A stretch of DNA of 64,000 nt from an uncultured bacterium (lineage in GTDB: Bacteria > Verrucomicrobiota > Kiritimatiellia > CAIKKV01 > CAIJXV01), in contig CAIJXV010000013.1 in assembly GCA_903824675.1 (NCBI GenBank), positions 62,001 through 126,000 of the forward strand, in the 5' to 3' direction. How positions within the stretch are numbered: the stretch's first letter is position 1; every line of letters begins with the position of its first letter. Positions 1 through 9,405 of this stretch are shown piece by piece. The notes under the pieces were generated by a model, which worked only from the letters and a program-made list of their open reading frames with translations, was not told where the DNA came from and did not search any database. Both the position numbers and the translations under genes were made by a program.

Positions 1-2486
1 ATGGAATCCTTATGCTGCTCCAGAATTTTGGCGGCCTCGCTGGTTTTACCCTGGAGATGGAGCGCCTGAACCAGACCCAATTGCGCGTGCCAATCCTGTT
101 TATCCTGATCCAGACGGGCCCGGGCCCATTTTTCCGCCTCCGGGAAAATATTGGCCGCCAACGCCGCCCGCATCAGTTCGATCGCCTGACCATCCCAACT
201 CTTGACCGCGGCAACATTGGTATAAAGGACATAGGCATCCGATTCCCGGCGCACGTTGATGAAAAAGCGGGCGGCTTCCAGCCGGACCTCTGGAATTTGC
301 CCCAAAGAGGTGGTGAGCAACTGATCGTAGAGATTCAACGCCAGCGTAACATTGTCGGCGCTGTCCCGGGCCGACCGGGCCATTTTGAGAACCAAGTCCC
401 GGTCCTTCTCCCCTCCGCTGATCTGCTGATAAGCCGTCAACGCTCCGGCCAGATCTCCGGCATCCGCGGAGAGATCTCCCAGGGGCTCTAATATCGTCCG
501 ATCCGACGCAGGATCCTGGGCGAGTTCCTGGTACAAGGCCAGGGCTTTATCTTTCCGACCGGCTTCCCGATCCTGTCCCGCCAACCAGATCTTTTCCGCG
601 CGGGTTAATGGGCGCACCCCTGCCAACCGATCCAGGAAATCGGCGGTTCGAACCGCATCCTTCATTATTGAAGTGGCCCGGGCCGCCGCGAGCAGATGAT
701 CCGGTGAAACCGGTTTAAGCGCCAACAAGGGGGTCAAGGACTCCAAGGCCTCACGCCCCTGCCCCAGTTCCAGACAGGACAGGGCCAACCCATACCGAAC
801 CGTTGCCGTCACCGGAACGTTGGTCCCTGAAACCGCGAGGGCCTGGCGATATGACTTGACCGCATCCGCATATTGTCCATTCCAACGCTGAATCTCGGCC
901 AGTCGCAGGGTTAAGGTGGCGCGATCACCCCAGTTGCGCGTCAAAAGATCCCGCACCAGTGGAATCGCCTTCGCATATTGCTTATTCATCTCGTAGACGG
1001 TCGCCAGATCATTCAGCATTCGCGGATCATCCTGAGGATCGTAAGGCGACTTCACCAGGGAGAGGAGCAACGGCTCGGCTTCCGCATACCGTCGGAGTTC
1101 CATGGCCAATTCAGCGCGGGCTTGAAGATTGTCAATGGCCGCGTCCCGTCCATAGGCCGCATAGGCTTCCGCTGCCCGGCCGGCCGCCCGCCACGCGGCG
1201 GCCGCGTCTAATCGCGCCGCACGGGCGAAAACCGCGTCCGGCTCCACTTTTGCCAACTTGAGATACCAGTCGGCGGACACCTCATGCCGGCCCAACACGC
1301 CGTTCATTTCCGCCAGTTTGCGCAAAAGTTCCCTTTCCAATTCAGGGGCCGGATGGGCCGCCAGGAGACCCTCGGATTCCCGGATGGACGCTTCCGCCGC
1401 CCCGGCTGAAGTCAGAATGCGCAGCCGCTCCAGCCGTTGTTCGGCGGTCAATTTTTCATCCGGAATGGCTTTGAGCAAGGCCGTTGCCCGATCAGCATCG
1501 CCGGCGGTCCGGCATTGACCGGCCTGCAAAAGTTGTTCGGGCACGGTCAGCGGCCGCACAGCGGCCAACCGGTCAAAAACAGCAACCGCCTCAGCCGAGG
1601 ATCCAGCCCGCATAAACGCGCGAACCGCAAGTCCCAAGGCCTCGGGATCGGTGGAATTATTGGCGACTAACATCCGTGCCCACGGCAGGACGGCTTGCGG
1701 ATCGGCGATTTCAACTCCGGAGGCCGTCAGTCCCCGAACGACGGTATTGGAGGCTTCGGAGTTGGCCGGATTTCGCAGCGCCTTGAGATACCAGGCCACG
1801 GCGGCATCGGGTTTGCCCGCCCAGTGATAGAGCTTTCCAACCCGGGCGCATAATTCCGCGGTTTCCCCTTGAACCCGGATAATGGTCTCATAGCGCTGGG
1901 CCGCGGCTTCATGCTGTTTATTGGCCTCTTCCTGAACCGCCGTCTCACGCAACACCTTCACATCGGTGGGGGTCAGGGCCAGCAGGGCGTGCAAATCAGC
2001 CAATGATTCCGGATACCGCTGGTATTGCGCCAAAACTTTCGCCCGGCGCAACCGATCTGCCGGCGCCAATCGTTCAGGCTTCAGACGCAAAAGCAGTTTA
2101 ACGGCCTTGTCCGTATCCCCCATCTGATCGTATACGCGCACCAAGGCAAACCACGCCTCGGGATTCGACGCATCGGCCTGAAAGGCGTCGTTGTAGGCTG
2201 CCAGAGCGGCCGGAAAATTACCCAGGGCGATTTCAATGTCCCCCTTGAGAATCAAATAACCCGCCGTGCCTGGACTCATGGCGAGGGCGCGATCGATCCG
2301 GGGCTTGGCCTCGGGCCAACGGCCGGAAGCCGCCAGTTTGGCGGCCTCGCGATAGTAATCCACCGCATCCTTCCAAAACTCGGGATGGCGGTACTGGGCG
2401 TACACCAATACACCCACCAGCCATAGCGCGACAATGATCTTAGTCGGCCAAAAATGCCTAGTTCGTTTTGATCCCATAGAACTCAT
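1..2486 (-). CDS. TPR-repeat membrane-anchored protein (C-terminus beyond window)
   Basis: The minus frame is open from the ATG at 2486 to the window edge (828 codons, no stop), so the ORF track missed it. An AAGGAG Shine-Dalgarno (SD) sequence lies about 8 nt upstream of that ATG. Residues 16-29 (KIIVALWLVGVLVY) form one N-terminal membrane helix. The rest is a chain of tetratricopeptide-like helical pairs rich in A, L, D and Y, for example ALALYQELAQDPASD and ALHLQGKTSEAAKILEQ. The start lies inside the last 29 bp of the BcsA-like gene, so the two are probably translationally coupled. TPR proteins beside BcsA-type synthases often serve as export or scaffold partners (as BcsC does), which is an inference here. 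No catalytic motif was seen. Confidence 0.85.
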   Translation of the reverse strand, partial: MSSMGSKRTRHFWPTKIIVALWLVGVLVYAQYRHPEFWKDAVDYYREAAKLAASGRWPEAKPRIDRALAMSPGTAGYLILKGDIEIALGNFPAALAAYNDAFQADASNPEAWFALVRVYDQMGDTDKAVKLLLRLKPERLAPADRLRRAKVLAQYQRYPESLADLHALLALTPTDVKVLRETAVQEEANKQHEAAAQRYETIIRVQGETAELCARVGKLYHWAGKPDAAVAWYLKALRNPANSEASNTVVRGLTASGVEIADPQAVLPWARMLVANNSTDPEALGLAVRAFMRAGSSAEAVAVFDRLAAVRPLTVPEQLLQAGQCRTAGDADRATALLKAIPDEKLTAEQRLERLRILTSAGAAEASIRESEGLLAAHPAPELERELLRKLAEMNGVLGRHEVSADWYLKLAKVEPDAVFARAARLDAAAAWRAAGRAAEAYAAYGRDAAIDNLQARAELAMELRRYAEAEPLLLSLVKSPYDPQDDPRMLNDLATVYEMNKQYAKAIPLVRDLLTRNWGDRATLTLRLAEIQRWNGQYADAVKSYRQALAVSGTNVPVTATVRYGLALSCLELGQGREALESLTPLLALKPVSPDHLLAAARATSIMKDAVRTADFLDRLAGVRPLTRAEKIWLAGQDREAGRKDKALALYQELAQDPASDRTILEPLGDLSADAGDLAGALTAYQQISGGEKDRDLVLKMARSARDSADNVTLALNLYDQLLTTSLGQIPEVRLEAARFFINVRRESDAYVLYTNVAAVKSWDGQAIELMRAALAANIFPEAEKWARARLDQDKQDWHAQLGLVQALHLQGKTSEAAKILEQHKDS

Positions 2487-4044
2487 ACGGCGACTCTCCT
2501 TCCGCCCACTGTTTGCGGCGAATTGCCGCCGAAACAATATGAAACAACGTCCAAATCGAAAACGCCGATAGAAATGCATTGCCCGCGATCAACCGAACCG
2601 GACAGGTTTCCGCCCAGAGGGCGTAAAAGGGTGCCACCAGATTGGCCCCCATCAGCAAAATCTGGGGCAGGACGGCAAAAAAAGCCGGACGGGAGCTAAA
2701 CCCTTGACTCATATTGCCCGAATTGTTAGTGCGATACCCGGGTTTTGATTTTCCCTTCGGATAAAACAGCGCGCGAATCACATTGACGAAGTACACCGGG
2801 AAAAGACCGGCCAGATGCCGGAATTGATTTCCCGCCCCACCCCCCATGCACATGTAATGAATCGACAGCACCATCAGGAAGAAATACACCCCCCGAATCG
2901 CCAGGTAATGCCCGATATTCTGTGAAAAAATCGCATTGCCGGTCAGACAGGTCCAGACCGGGAGAACAAAAAAGAACGGGAGCAGGAAACCGGAAAAGAT
3001 ATAGGATTGGGCCACGGTCAGATAATGGATTTTATTCTTGAACGACAATCCCTTTTTAAAGAGCGGATTATCAAAAAAGAAGATCCGCATGGTATCCAGC
3101 GCCCATTGTCCGCGTTGTTGATAGACCCCCCAAATCGTGGTGGGCGATAAGCCCCGGCTGAGCGGATGATTGAAGTAAAACGACCGCCAGCCCTTGGCGT
3201 GCAATTCATAAGAGGTGGTCTGGTCTTCCACCAGATTCCAGGACGCGAAACCCCCGACATCCTCCAGCGCGGCCCGCCGATAGAGCACCCCTGAACCGCA
3301 GGCCATGGCGGTATCCATGTTATCCATCGCCAATTGCACTACGCCGTAAAAGACTTCAGATTTATTATAAAACGGATCGTCGTCATACGCAAAATAGCGT
3401 TGCTTGGACTGCACAAAGGCCACTTTTTCAAACTTCATGTAGCCCGCGAGCTTCTCCAGGATATCCGGATACGGCACCTGGTCGGCATCCATCGTTAAAA
3501 TCAGTTCGCCGGTTGAATGGGCCAGCCCAAAATTCAAATTACCCCCCTTGGCATCAGCCCGGGGAACCCCCGCACGCGAACGCGACAAGTAGTGGAAACC
3601 CAAGCGTTCCGTCAGCGCCTGAACCTCATCAACCGCGCCATCATCCAACACATAGACCTGAAGCGAACCGTTCCAGCGCACGTCCTTGATGGCTTCCAAG
3701 GTCTTGGTGATCACGCCAAGCGGCTCATGGCAGGTTGGCACAAAAATATCGATCGAATACTTCTTGTCGGCACGCAACCCGGTTTCCGGCTTGAATCGCA
3801 AACGCCAGAGACTGCCCATGGAAAGAATAAAAAGCCACAGGCAGAAAGCCTCGGAAAACAGATAAAGCCAGGCGACCACGGCATGTTCGGGATTATAGTA
3901 ATAAACCGCCCACGCCATATAGAACAAGCCCATCAGGATGGTGAGAATCGACACCACATGAAATTTCAGGCGTCGAGGCGCATCCTCACTGTCGTTGTAA
4001 CGACGGGTCAGCGGAGCGATAGGTGCAGAATCATCTGTTTTCAT
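2458..4044 (-). CDS. BcsA-like processive family 2 glycosyltransferase, no PilZ domain
   Basis: This 528-aa inner-membrane protein has two N-terminal membrane helices, a cytoplasmic GT-A domain and about five C-terminal helices. GT2 landmarks are visible: DDG near residue 134, DAD at 186-188 for metal/UDP-sugar binding, and VED near 273 as the catalytic-base motif. QQRGQW at 309-314 stands where QxxRW is usual, with Gln replacing the Arg. BcsA is normally over 700 aa with a C-terminal c-di-GMP-binding PilZ domain; this protein ends soon after its last helices. The product is therefore a beta-glycan, not certainly cellulose. I chose ATG 4044 because AGGGA lies 9 nt upstream; GTG 4104 and ATG 4092 are alternatives. 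It is followed by the overlapping TPR gene. Confidence 0.85.
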   Translation of the reverse strand: MKTDDSAPIAPLTRRYNDSEDAPRRLKFHVVSILTILMGLFYMAWAVYYYNPEHAVVAWLYLFSEAFCLWLFILSMGSLWRLRFKPETGLRADKKYSIDIFVPTCHEPLGVITKTLEAIKDVRWNGSLQVYVLDDGAVDEVQALTERLGFHYLSRSRAGVPRADAKGGNLNFGLAHSTGELILTMDADQVPYPDILEKLAGYMKFEKVAFVQSKQRYFAYDDDPFYNKSEVFYGVVQLAMDNMDTAMACGSGVLYRRAALEDVGGFASWNLVEDQTTSYELHAKGWRSFYFNHPLSRGLSPTTIWGVYQQRGQWALDTMRIFFFDNPLFKKGLSFKNKIHYLTVAQSYIFSGFLLPFFFVLPVWTCLTGNAIFSQNIGHYLAIRGVYFFLMVLSIHYMCMGGGAGNQFRHLAGLFPVYFVNVIRALFYPKGKSKPGYRTNNSGNMSQGFSSRPAFFAVLPQILLMGANLVAPFYALWAETCPVRLIAGNAFLSAFSIWTLFHIVSAAIRRKQWAEGESPYEFYGIKTN

Positions 4045-4411
4045 GTTTAACCATCCCTGGGAAATGCCGCGACCCTCGTCGCTAAACCCCATAGCAATAC
4101 CCACTGCTGTGCCGCCTTTGTATTACAATACAAAGCGTTTGTCCATACTTTCAGTGATTATCTGACGTAATAATAAATCGCACTTTTCAAACCATACGGG
4201 CAACTCTGTTCCTTCCTGCATTCTCATTTTAATACCATGCGGAAATCTTCATAAATTCCTATACATAATTCAATGTCAAATTAAGGGGTTATTTGTGCCT
4301 TTTCACGCCTTGCCGGAGAATTGCAATGTGAAATGCCGCTTTATAACTGATTGCTGTTAGCCATCTTATATTCAGCTTCGGCTCGCTCGGAGATCTCGCC
4401 CTACCCATTGT

Positions 4412-4438
4412 CATCCCGAGCGAAGTCGAGGGATCTCA
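4412..4438. repeat. SLDFARDD-type dispersed repeat, copy 1
   Basis: TCATCCCGAGCGAAGTCGAG followed by GGATC is shared with the copy near 15119. Read on the minus strand it gives the peptide SLDFARDD, a familiar sign of non-coding repeats mis-called as protein. Confidence 0.7.
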
Positions 4439-4542
4439 TGAGGTAGCACAGTTTTTGGCCGCATTTTGTGCGGCATTTAACTTTACAGTCCACCCTTTTC
4501 ACGCCTTGCCTCCGATACCCATTGCCATTCGCCCTGGAATTG

Positions 4543-4548
4543 TATAGC
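4543..4548 (+). promoter_or_regulatory. Candidate -10 box of near-leaderless rluA-family transcript
   Basis: TATAGC lies about 10 nt before the ATG at 4558 and no SD is visible. Transcription would start within a few bases of the start codon. The -35 (CATTGC, spacer 17) is poor. Confidence 0.25.
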
Positions 4549-4557
4549 ATAATAAAT

Positions 4558-5400
4558 ATGTCAACTGATTCCAGCCCCCTCCCGATCCCCGACCCGGCAC
4601 CAGCCGTCGTCCCGTCATTACCCACCCTGCGCCTCAACGCCGATTGGCCCGCCGTCCAAGTCATTTACCAGGACGAAGTGCTCTTCGCCGTCAATAAGCC
4701 AGCCGGCTTATCCATCTCGCCGGATCGTTGGGACAAGGAAAAAGATTTTCTGATGGGCCTCCTGTTCGATGGCATTGCCCGTCAGCGGCCGTGGGCCGTG
4801 GAATTGGGCCTGAACTATCTGGCCAATGCACATCGCCTGGACAAGGGCACCAGCGGCATCCTGTTGATGGCCCGAACGAAGCCAACCCTGGTGACGCTGG
4901 CCCGTGCATTCCAGGATCGCGATGTCCACAAACTCTACTTTGTCCTCGTCGAAGGCCGTCCGCCCGCAGACGAGATGGAAATCGATTTCCCCATCGCCCC
5001 CCATCCCGTCCGGCCAGGACTGAGCGTGACGGGTGGCGCGCACGCCAAACCGGCGCTGACCCGTATCCGACTCGTTGAAAAATGGCGGCGCTACAGCCTG
5101 CTCGAAGCGGAACCCCTCACCGGGCGCCAACACCAGATCCGGGTCCATCTCCAGACGGTCGGATCGCCCGTGGTCGCCGATCGCCAATATGGCACAGGCC
5201 AAACACTTCTGCTTTCCAAGCTCAAGAAAAATTACCGTTTCAAGGAAAATGAACCGGAACGTCCGCTGATCGGCCGGCCCGCCCTCCATGCCGCCCGAGT
5301 CACCTTCCCCCACCCGACCAGCGGCCAGGCCATGACCCTGGAAGCTCCGCTGCCCAAGGATTTTACGCTCGCCCTTAAATATCTGCGTCGGTTTGGGTAA
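4558..5400 (+). CDS. RluA-family RNA pseudouridine synthase
   Basis: This 280-aa protein isomerises uridine to pseudouridine in rRNA or tRNA. The RluA signature HRLDKGTSGILL includes the catalytic Asp at residue 95. RQHQIRVHL and the late HAARVTFPHP segment are also typical of the family. There is no N-terminal S4 domain, so it resembles RluA/TruC more than RluC or RluD; the exact target site cannot be told. The ORF track begins 30 codons earlier, but that extension crosses the repeat-containing spacer. ATG 4558 has no SD and a TATAGC box just upstream, so translation may be leaderless. Confidence 0.88.
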   Translation: MSTDSSPLPIPDPAPAVVPSLPTLRLNADWPAVQVIYQDEVLFAVNKPAGLSISPDRWDKEKDFLMGLLFDGIARQRPWAVELGLNYLANAHRLDKGTSGILLMARTKPTLVTLARAFQDRDVHKLYFVLVEGRPPADEMEIDFPIAPHPVRPGLSVTGGAHAKPALTRIRLVEKWRRYSLLEAEPLTGRQHQIRVHLQTVGSPVVADRQYGTGQTLLLSKLKKNYRFKENEPERPLIGRPALHAARVTFPHPTSGQAMTLEAPLPKDFTLALKYLRRFG

Positions 5401-5490
5401 GATCACCCCGCACGGTCTGTGCACAAATAGCGGGTTCTCCCGATTGATTCTGGGGCCAACCGGACCGGCGGGTCGTCAAGAACGAACCCC

Positions 5491-6822
5491 TCAGGGCATT
5501 TTTGATCCCGGCCAGACATCTTGAATGAATTGAAACGCGAACTGGCGAATGGACATTTCCCCGGACGTCTTCAGGTTGCGAAATAGAATCCAGCCGATCC
5601 CCAGCAAGCCCAGAAACCCGCCGAACAACAGTCCGAAAGCATCGACGGTCACCGCGCCATAACTCCAGGCGAATCCTTTGAACCGAACCAACAACCATCC
5701 GCCCGCCAACGGACCGAAGCCGCCCGCCAAACCAACGACCGCGTAAAACACGGCCATGTAGGGGGTGCGTTTCGCCGGAGGGACCAGGTTGACATTCAAC
5801 AGGCGGCTCGCGCCGACATTCATCCCGGCCACCCCGATTCCCCAGAAAAACACAAGTCCCAAAACACTCACAAACGCCAGGGCCATCCCGCGCGGAACGC
5901 AAAGCAATCCCACCGGCAACACCAGCATCAAGGTCAACGACGAAACCATCACCGGTTTGCTGCCGTAACGGTCCGCCGCCCATCCCCAAAGGTAAAGGCT
6001 GATCAATCCCCCGAGCATCGAACTGATATCCAGACGAATCACCCAGCCGGGAGGAACCCCCAACACCTGCCGGGCATACAGCGGGAGAAAGGTAATCAGT
6101 CCGCTGAAGGCCAGGGTGACAAAAGTCAGGCCGGTCAGGTAGCGCGCGTAATTCGAATCGCGCATCGCATCCCAGATCCCCGTGAAATGAGGACTGTCTC
6201 CGGCCGTGCCCGTCACCGGCCGGCCCCCGGGAATCCAATACGCACTCCACACCGAGAGCAAACCAATCCCCACCGCCACTCCAATCAAAATCATGTAACG
6301 GGAAAGATCCGCCCCAGTCCCGATGACCTTCCCGGCCACCAACATGGTGCCGACCAGGGATAGGGTCGTGACCAGGCTCACGATCGCATCGAATTTCCCC
6401 CGGATCGGGGCCGGAACGATTTCCTGGGACCAGGGATAATAGGCCGTTTCGGCAGCCGCCCGACACAAGGCAAAAAGTGCCATCAATCCGGCGACATAAT
6501 AAAACGCCCAATCTGCGCCACCCCGGCGTAGGACCCAGGGCGTCAAGAGTACGGCCAACATGATGAACTTCCGCAAACCAAAAAACGTCAGAAAGGTCCG
6601 TTTGACGCCCAGACGTGCCACCCCGGATGAGATGAAAAGCGCCAGGATCCCGCAAAAGGGAAATAACGACATGATGGCGCCAATCTGTCTCTTATCCAAA
6701 CCCAATTCATCCAGAAAGAGGATGAAAACCGAAGACCCGAAGGTCAACACGGCGAACACCCCGTTGAGGGCGCTGGACGCTGCCATCCACGGCAGGAATT
6801 TGTTGGTGTCAGTCATTTTCAT
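5491..6822 (-). CDS. Major facilitator superfamily transporter
   Basis: A 443-aa inner-membrane permease with about twelve hydrophobic helices and an N-terminal ALNGVFAVLTFGSSVFILFL segment typical of MFS helix 1. A basic loop (RLGVKRTF) fits the MFS loop 2-3 position, and WAADRYGSKP is an A-motif-like loop in the second half. Substrate cannot be told from sequence. Its ATG follows the TAA of the Dus gene directly (TAAATG), so it is probably translated by coupling from that gene. No SD is visible. Confidence 0.85.
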   Translation of the reverse strand: MKMTDTNKFLPWMAASSALNGVFAVLTFGSSVFILFLDELGLDKRQIGAIMSLFPFCGILALFISSGVARLGVKRTFLTFFGLRKFIMLAVLLTPWVLRRGGADWAFYYVAGLMALFALCRAAAETAYYPWSQEIVPAPIRGKFDAIVSLVTTLSLVGTMLVAGKVIGTGADLSRYMILIGVAVGIGLLSVWSAYWIPGGRPVTGTAGDSPHFTGIWDAMRDSNYARYLTGLTFVTLAFSGLITFLPLYARQVLGVPPGWVIRLDISSMLGGLISLYLWGWAADRYGSKPVMVSSLTLMLVLPVGLLCVPRGMALAFVSVLGLVFFWGIGVAGMNVGASRLLNVNLVPPAKRTPYMAVFYAVVGLAGGFGPLAGGWLLVRFKGFAWSYGAVTVDAFGLLFGGFLGLLGIGWILFRNLKTSGEMSIRQFAFQFIQDVWPGSKMP

Positions 6823-7833
6823 TTATAAACCGTCAACGGAAATCGATTCCAATCGTTCGGGACGGGCCGCACAAAAAACATCCAATCGAGACCGTGCCAC
6901 ATCCCAATCGGGCGCCGATTGGATGGCGGCAAAGAGCGTATGGCCAAACACATAATTACGGGCGAAATAGGGCATCCAGACCTTCAGCCGACGCAGAGCC
7001 TTGTCGGGCTCGAAATCCTCGGCCAGGTAGGCACAAAACCGGCGGGCCACTTCGGCCTCATCGACCGACGTCCCCGGGTTCTCCCCGAGGGCACAAATCC
7101 AGGGCCGGGCCACCGCATGCCGGCCGATCATCCAACCCGCCACTCCTTTCAATGACGCCGCGCGCGCGTGGAGATCCGCCGCCCCGGAAATATCGCCATT
7201 ACCGATCAGCGGCACCCGCATCCGGGCGGCCAGTTCGCCTAAAACCGCATATTGCGCCACCCGTTTGAATTTATCCTCCATAAATCGCGGATGGAGAATG
7301 ACGGCATCGACCCCCTCGCCTTCCAGAACTTGAATCCGTTCCCATAGACGATCCCGCCAGCCCTCCCCCCGGCGCCCCAACCGGATCTTGACCGTCAAGG
7401 GCCCCTCGAAAGCTCGGCGTAAAACCGCAACCACTCTTTGCATCCGGGCGACATCCTCGAACAGGGCCGCCCCACCCCCCTGCCGCCGGATCGTCGCGGC
7501 ACCACAGGCGCAATTCAAATCCAATCCATCCGGCGCCAGGGGCGCCAGCCGGTCGACGATTTCAGGCAATTTCACAATATCGTCCGTCATCAGCTGATAA
7601 AAGACCCGGCCCTCCTGGGGCCGTCGCTTCAACCAGGGCGATCGTGTGAAATTTTCATTGAGAATCATTTTGGCCGACAGCATTTCGGTAAACAGGGCCC
7701 CATATCCGCCGAAATCCGCCAATAGACGCCGCAAGGCGCTGTGGGTCAGATTGGCCATCGGCGCGACCATCAGCGGCGGATCGATTTTCACCTTCCTCAA
7801 AATCAAGGGAGGCTGTTGACAAATAGATGGCAT
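6823..7833 (-). CDS. tRNA-dihydrouridine synthase (Dus family)
   Basis: An FMN-dependent TIM-barrel enzyme (336 aa) that reduces uridine in tRNA loops. Family marks in order: VAPMANLTH at the start of the barrel, EMLSAK, LDLNCACGAATIRRQGGGAAL (Cys near 110 aligns with the catalytic Cys of NxGCP), VKIRLG, LHPRFMEDK at the substrate-contacting HxR position, and IGNGDI near the FMN phosphate site. NCACGA departs from the usual NxGCP. The ORF track uses GTG 7845; ATG 7833 is equally likely and neither has an SD. It shares a transcript with the MFS gene. Confidence 0.88.
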   Translation of the reverse strand: MPSICQQPPLILRKVKIDPPLMVAPMANLTHSALRRLLADFGGYGALFTEMLSAKMILNENFTRSPWLKRRPQEGRVFYQLMTDDIVKLPEIVDRLAPLAPDGLDLNCACGAATIRRQGGGAALFEDVARMQRVVAVLRRAFEGPLTVKIRLGRRGEGWRDRLWERIQVLEGEGVDAVILHPRFMEDKFKRVAQYAVLGELAARMRVPLIGNGDISGAADLHARAASLKGVAGWMIGRHAVARPWICALGENPGTSVDEAEVARRFCAYLAEDFEPDKALRRLKVWMPYFARNYVFGHTLFAAIQSAPDWDVARSRLDVFCAARPERLESISVDGL

Positions 7834-7848
7834 ACGGGGATCCACAAA

Positions 7849-7882
7849 GAAAAACCCCCGCTTCCGAGAACCGGGGCGGGGG
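7849..7882 (-). terminator. Rho-independent terminator of the parvulin gene
   Basis: On the minus strand CCCCCGC pairs with GCGGGGG around a CCG/CGG inner pairing, followed by TTTTTC. It lies 26 bp beyond the parvulin stop. Confidence 0.85.
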
Positions 7883-7907
7883 TGCGTTCAATCTGTGACT
7901 ATGTCAC

Positions 7908-9134
7908 TCAGGCGCCGGGTACCGGAGCTGGCGCAGCCGGGGGTGCGGGGACAGGGGGCGCGGGGACAGGCGTCGGGGCAGGAACCGCGGCTTCCGGGGC
8001 CGGTTCCGGCTCGGACTGGGGCGGAGGCATCATCATCGACGCGCCCATCGGCATCCCGTCCTCTTCCGGCAGGGTGATCTTGGCCTTCGCCTTTAATTCC
8101 TCGATGTATTTCCAGAAACCTTCCTGATCCTTCTGCCGTTTCAGGAAGGTGACAATCTTCTCACGAACCTGATCCAACCCCTGGGTGGAAGCCTTCGTCC
8201 GATCGAGAACCTGGATGATATGATAACCAAAAACGGTCTCGACCACGGGGCCGATCGCATTGGTTTCCTGGGAGAAGGCGGCGGATTCGAAGGCCGGAAC
8301 CATCTGTCCCCGCGGGAAACTCCCCAAATCCCCGCCGCGCTCGGCGCTGGGACATTGGGATTCGGTCCGGGCCAGTTCGGCAAAATCAGCACCGGCGACC
8401 AGCTTGGTGCGAAGGGCTTCAGCCTTGGATTTATTAGCCGCGCGCGCCGCTTCATCATCCTTTAAATCGTTTTTGATCAGGATATGGCGGGCATGCACCG
8501 ATTCCGGCTGCTGGAAGGATTCCTTTTGCGTCTCATAAAAGGCCTTGACCTCCGCATCCGTCGGGGCGACCTGGGTTCCCATCCGGCCTTCCACCAATTT
8601 TTTGATCCGGATTTCCGACACGAGATTGGACCGCAGATCGGACAGGGTGACATTCTCGCGCTTCAGGATCTCATCAAACGTCATACCCTCGGGCAAACGC
8701 TTTTTGATCTCGCTCAACGCCTCATCGATATCCTTTTCTTCGACGCTGATGGATGCCGCATTCGCCGCCTGGGTCAACAACGTTTTGACGACGAATTGTT
8801 CCATGACCTGCCGTCGGGCCTGTTCGATCACCTGGGGCAATTGCTCCGGAGGAACCCGACTGCCCATGGTCGCCTTCCAGCGTTCGATTTGCGTATCGAT
8901 TTCGCCTTCGGTCAACTTCACGCCATCGACTTCAGCCACCACTTTCGCGGGATCGCGCGGGGCCGCCGGCAGGGCAACGACCGGCAAATCACGGCCGGCG
9001 TCGGCCGGATTGACTTTCACCACCGGGGCGGAAGGGGCTGGGGCTGGAGGCGCCTCTTTTTTGCCGCATCCCGTCACAACCCCGGCCATCAAAATCACGC
9101 CCACCAAACCATATCCCAAACATCTTGTCTTCAT
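7908..9134 (-). CDS. SurA/PrsA-like parvulin peptidyl-prolyl isomerase lipoprotein
   Basis: A 408-aa envelope chaperone. The signal peptide ends in a lipobox (GVVTGC, Cys23), so the mature protein is lipid-anchored. A SurA-N-like helical chaperone domain spans roughly residues 55-205. A parvulin domain follows at about 215-320 (HARHILIK, GGDLGSFPRGQMVPAFE, GYHIIQVLDR). The last 60 residues are a Pro/Ala-rich tail. The start has a good SD (GAAGGAG, 6 nt). It acts on exported or outer-membrane proteins. Function as a general folding factor is inferred from the family. Confidence 0.92.
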   Translation of the reverse strand: MKTRCLGYGLVGVILMAGVVTGCGKKEAPPAPAPSAPVVKVNPADAGRDLPVVALPAAPRDPAKVVAEVDGVKLTEGEIDTQIERWKATMGSRVPPEQLPQVIEQARRQVMEQFVVKTLLTQAANAASISVEEKDIDEALSEIKKRLPEGMTFDEILKRENVTLSDLRSNLVSEIRIKKLVEGRMGTQVAPTDAEVKAFYETQKESFQQPESVHARHILIKNDLKDDEAARAANKSKAEALRTKLVAGADFAELARTESQCPSAERGGDLGSFPRGQMVPAFESAAFSQETNAIGPVVETVFGYHIIQVLDRTKASTQGLDQVREKIVTFLKRQKDQEGFWKYIEELKAKAKITLPEEDGMPMGASMMMPPPQSEPEPAPEAAVPAPTPVPAPPVPAPPAAPAPVPGA

Positions 9135-9288
9135 TGTTCACTCCTTCGATTCATCCGGCCGCTAGGATCGCCACCTCTCCTTGAAATGGAGATTTTGCGA
9201 CATGAAAGGGTGTTTATATCCAAAATCGTGCTTGGAATCCAGTCTTTTAATGACCCGTACTTTTTGCCAAAATTTTAACAATCACGGA

Positions 9289-9316
9289 TTGACACCCCGG
9301 GTGGGCATGATACATT
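9289..9316 (+). promoter_or_regulatory. Candidate sigma-70 promoter of ppdK
   Basis: TTGACA (9289-9294), 16-bp spacer, TACATT (9311-9316). The -35 is perfect and the -10 matches 4 of 6. It lies about 90 bp before the ppdK start, in the spacer shared with the divergent parvulin gene. Confidence 0.45.
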
Positions 9317-9405
9317 TAACGGGTTTTTTGAATGAACAACAGGCGAGACCGGTGGATCCTCCACATTTCCCGCCGTCAACCACAATAATGCAAGGAGTCT
9401 GGGCC

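Larger units (their letters stand above)
4045..4557. other. Divergent intergenic region with SLDFARDD-type repeat
   Basis: AT-rich divergent spacer between the glycosyltransferase (minus) and the pseudouridine synthase (plus). It contains the dispersed sequence TCATCCCGAGCGAAGTCGAG near 4412-4431, which recurs at 15119-15138. No convincing small gene was seen. The ORF called at 4401-4664 (minus) is an artefact of the repeat. Confidence 0.6.

Noticed and set aside
12-491. Plus-strand ORFs over 12-2426
   Set aside because: They are shadows of the long open minus-strand TPR gene, which the track omitted because it has no stop inside the window.
4401-4664. 87-aa minus-strand ORF ending SLDFARDDNG
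   Set aside because: It reads an intergenic repeat and overlaps the real pseudouridine synthase start.
5375-6655. 426-aa minus-strand ORF
   Set aside because: Alternative frame of the MFS transporter; Gly/Arg-rich and without membrane segments or motifs.
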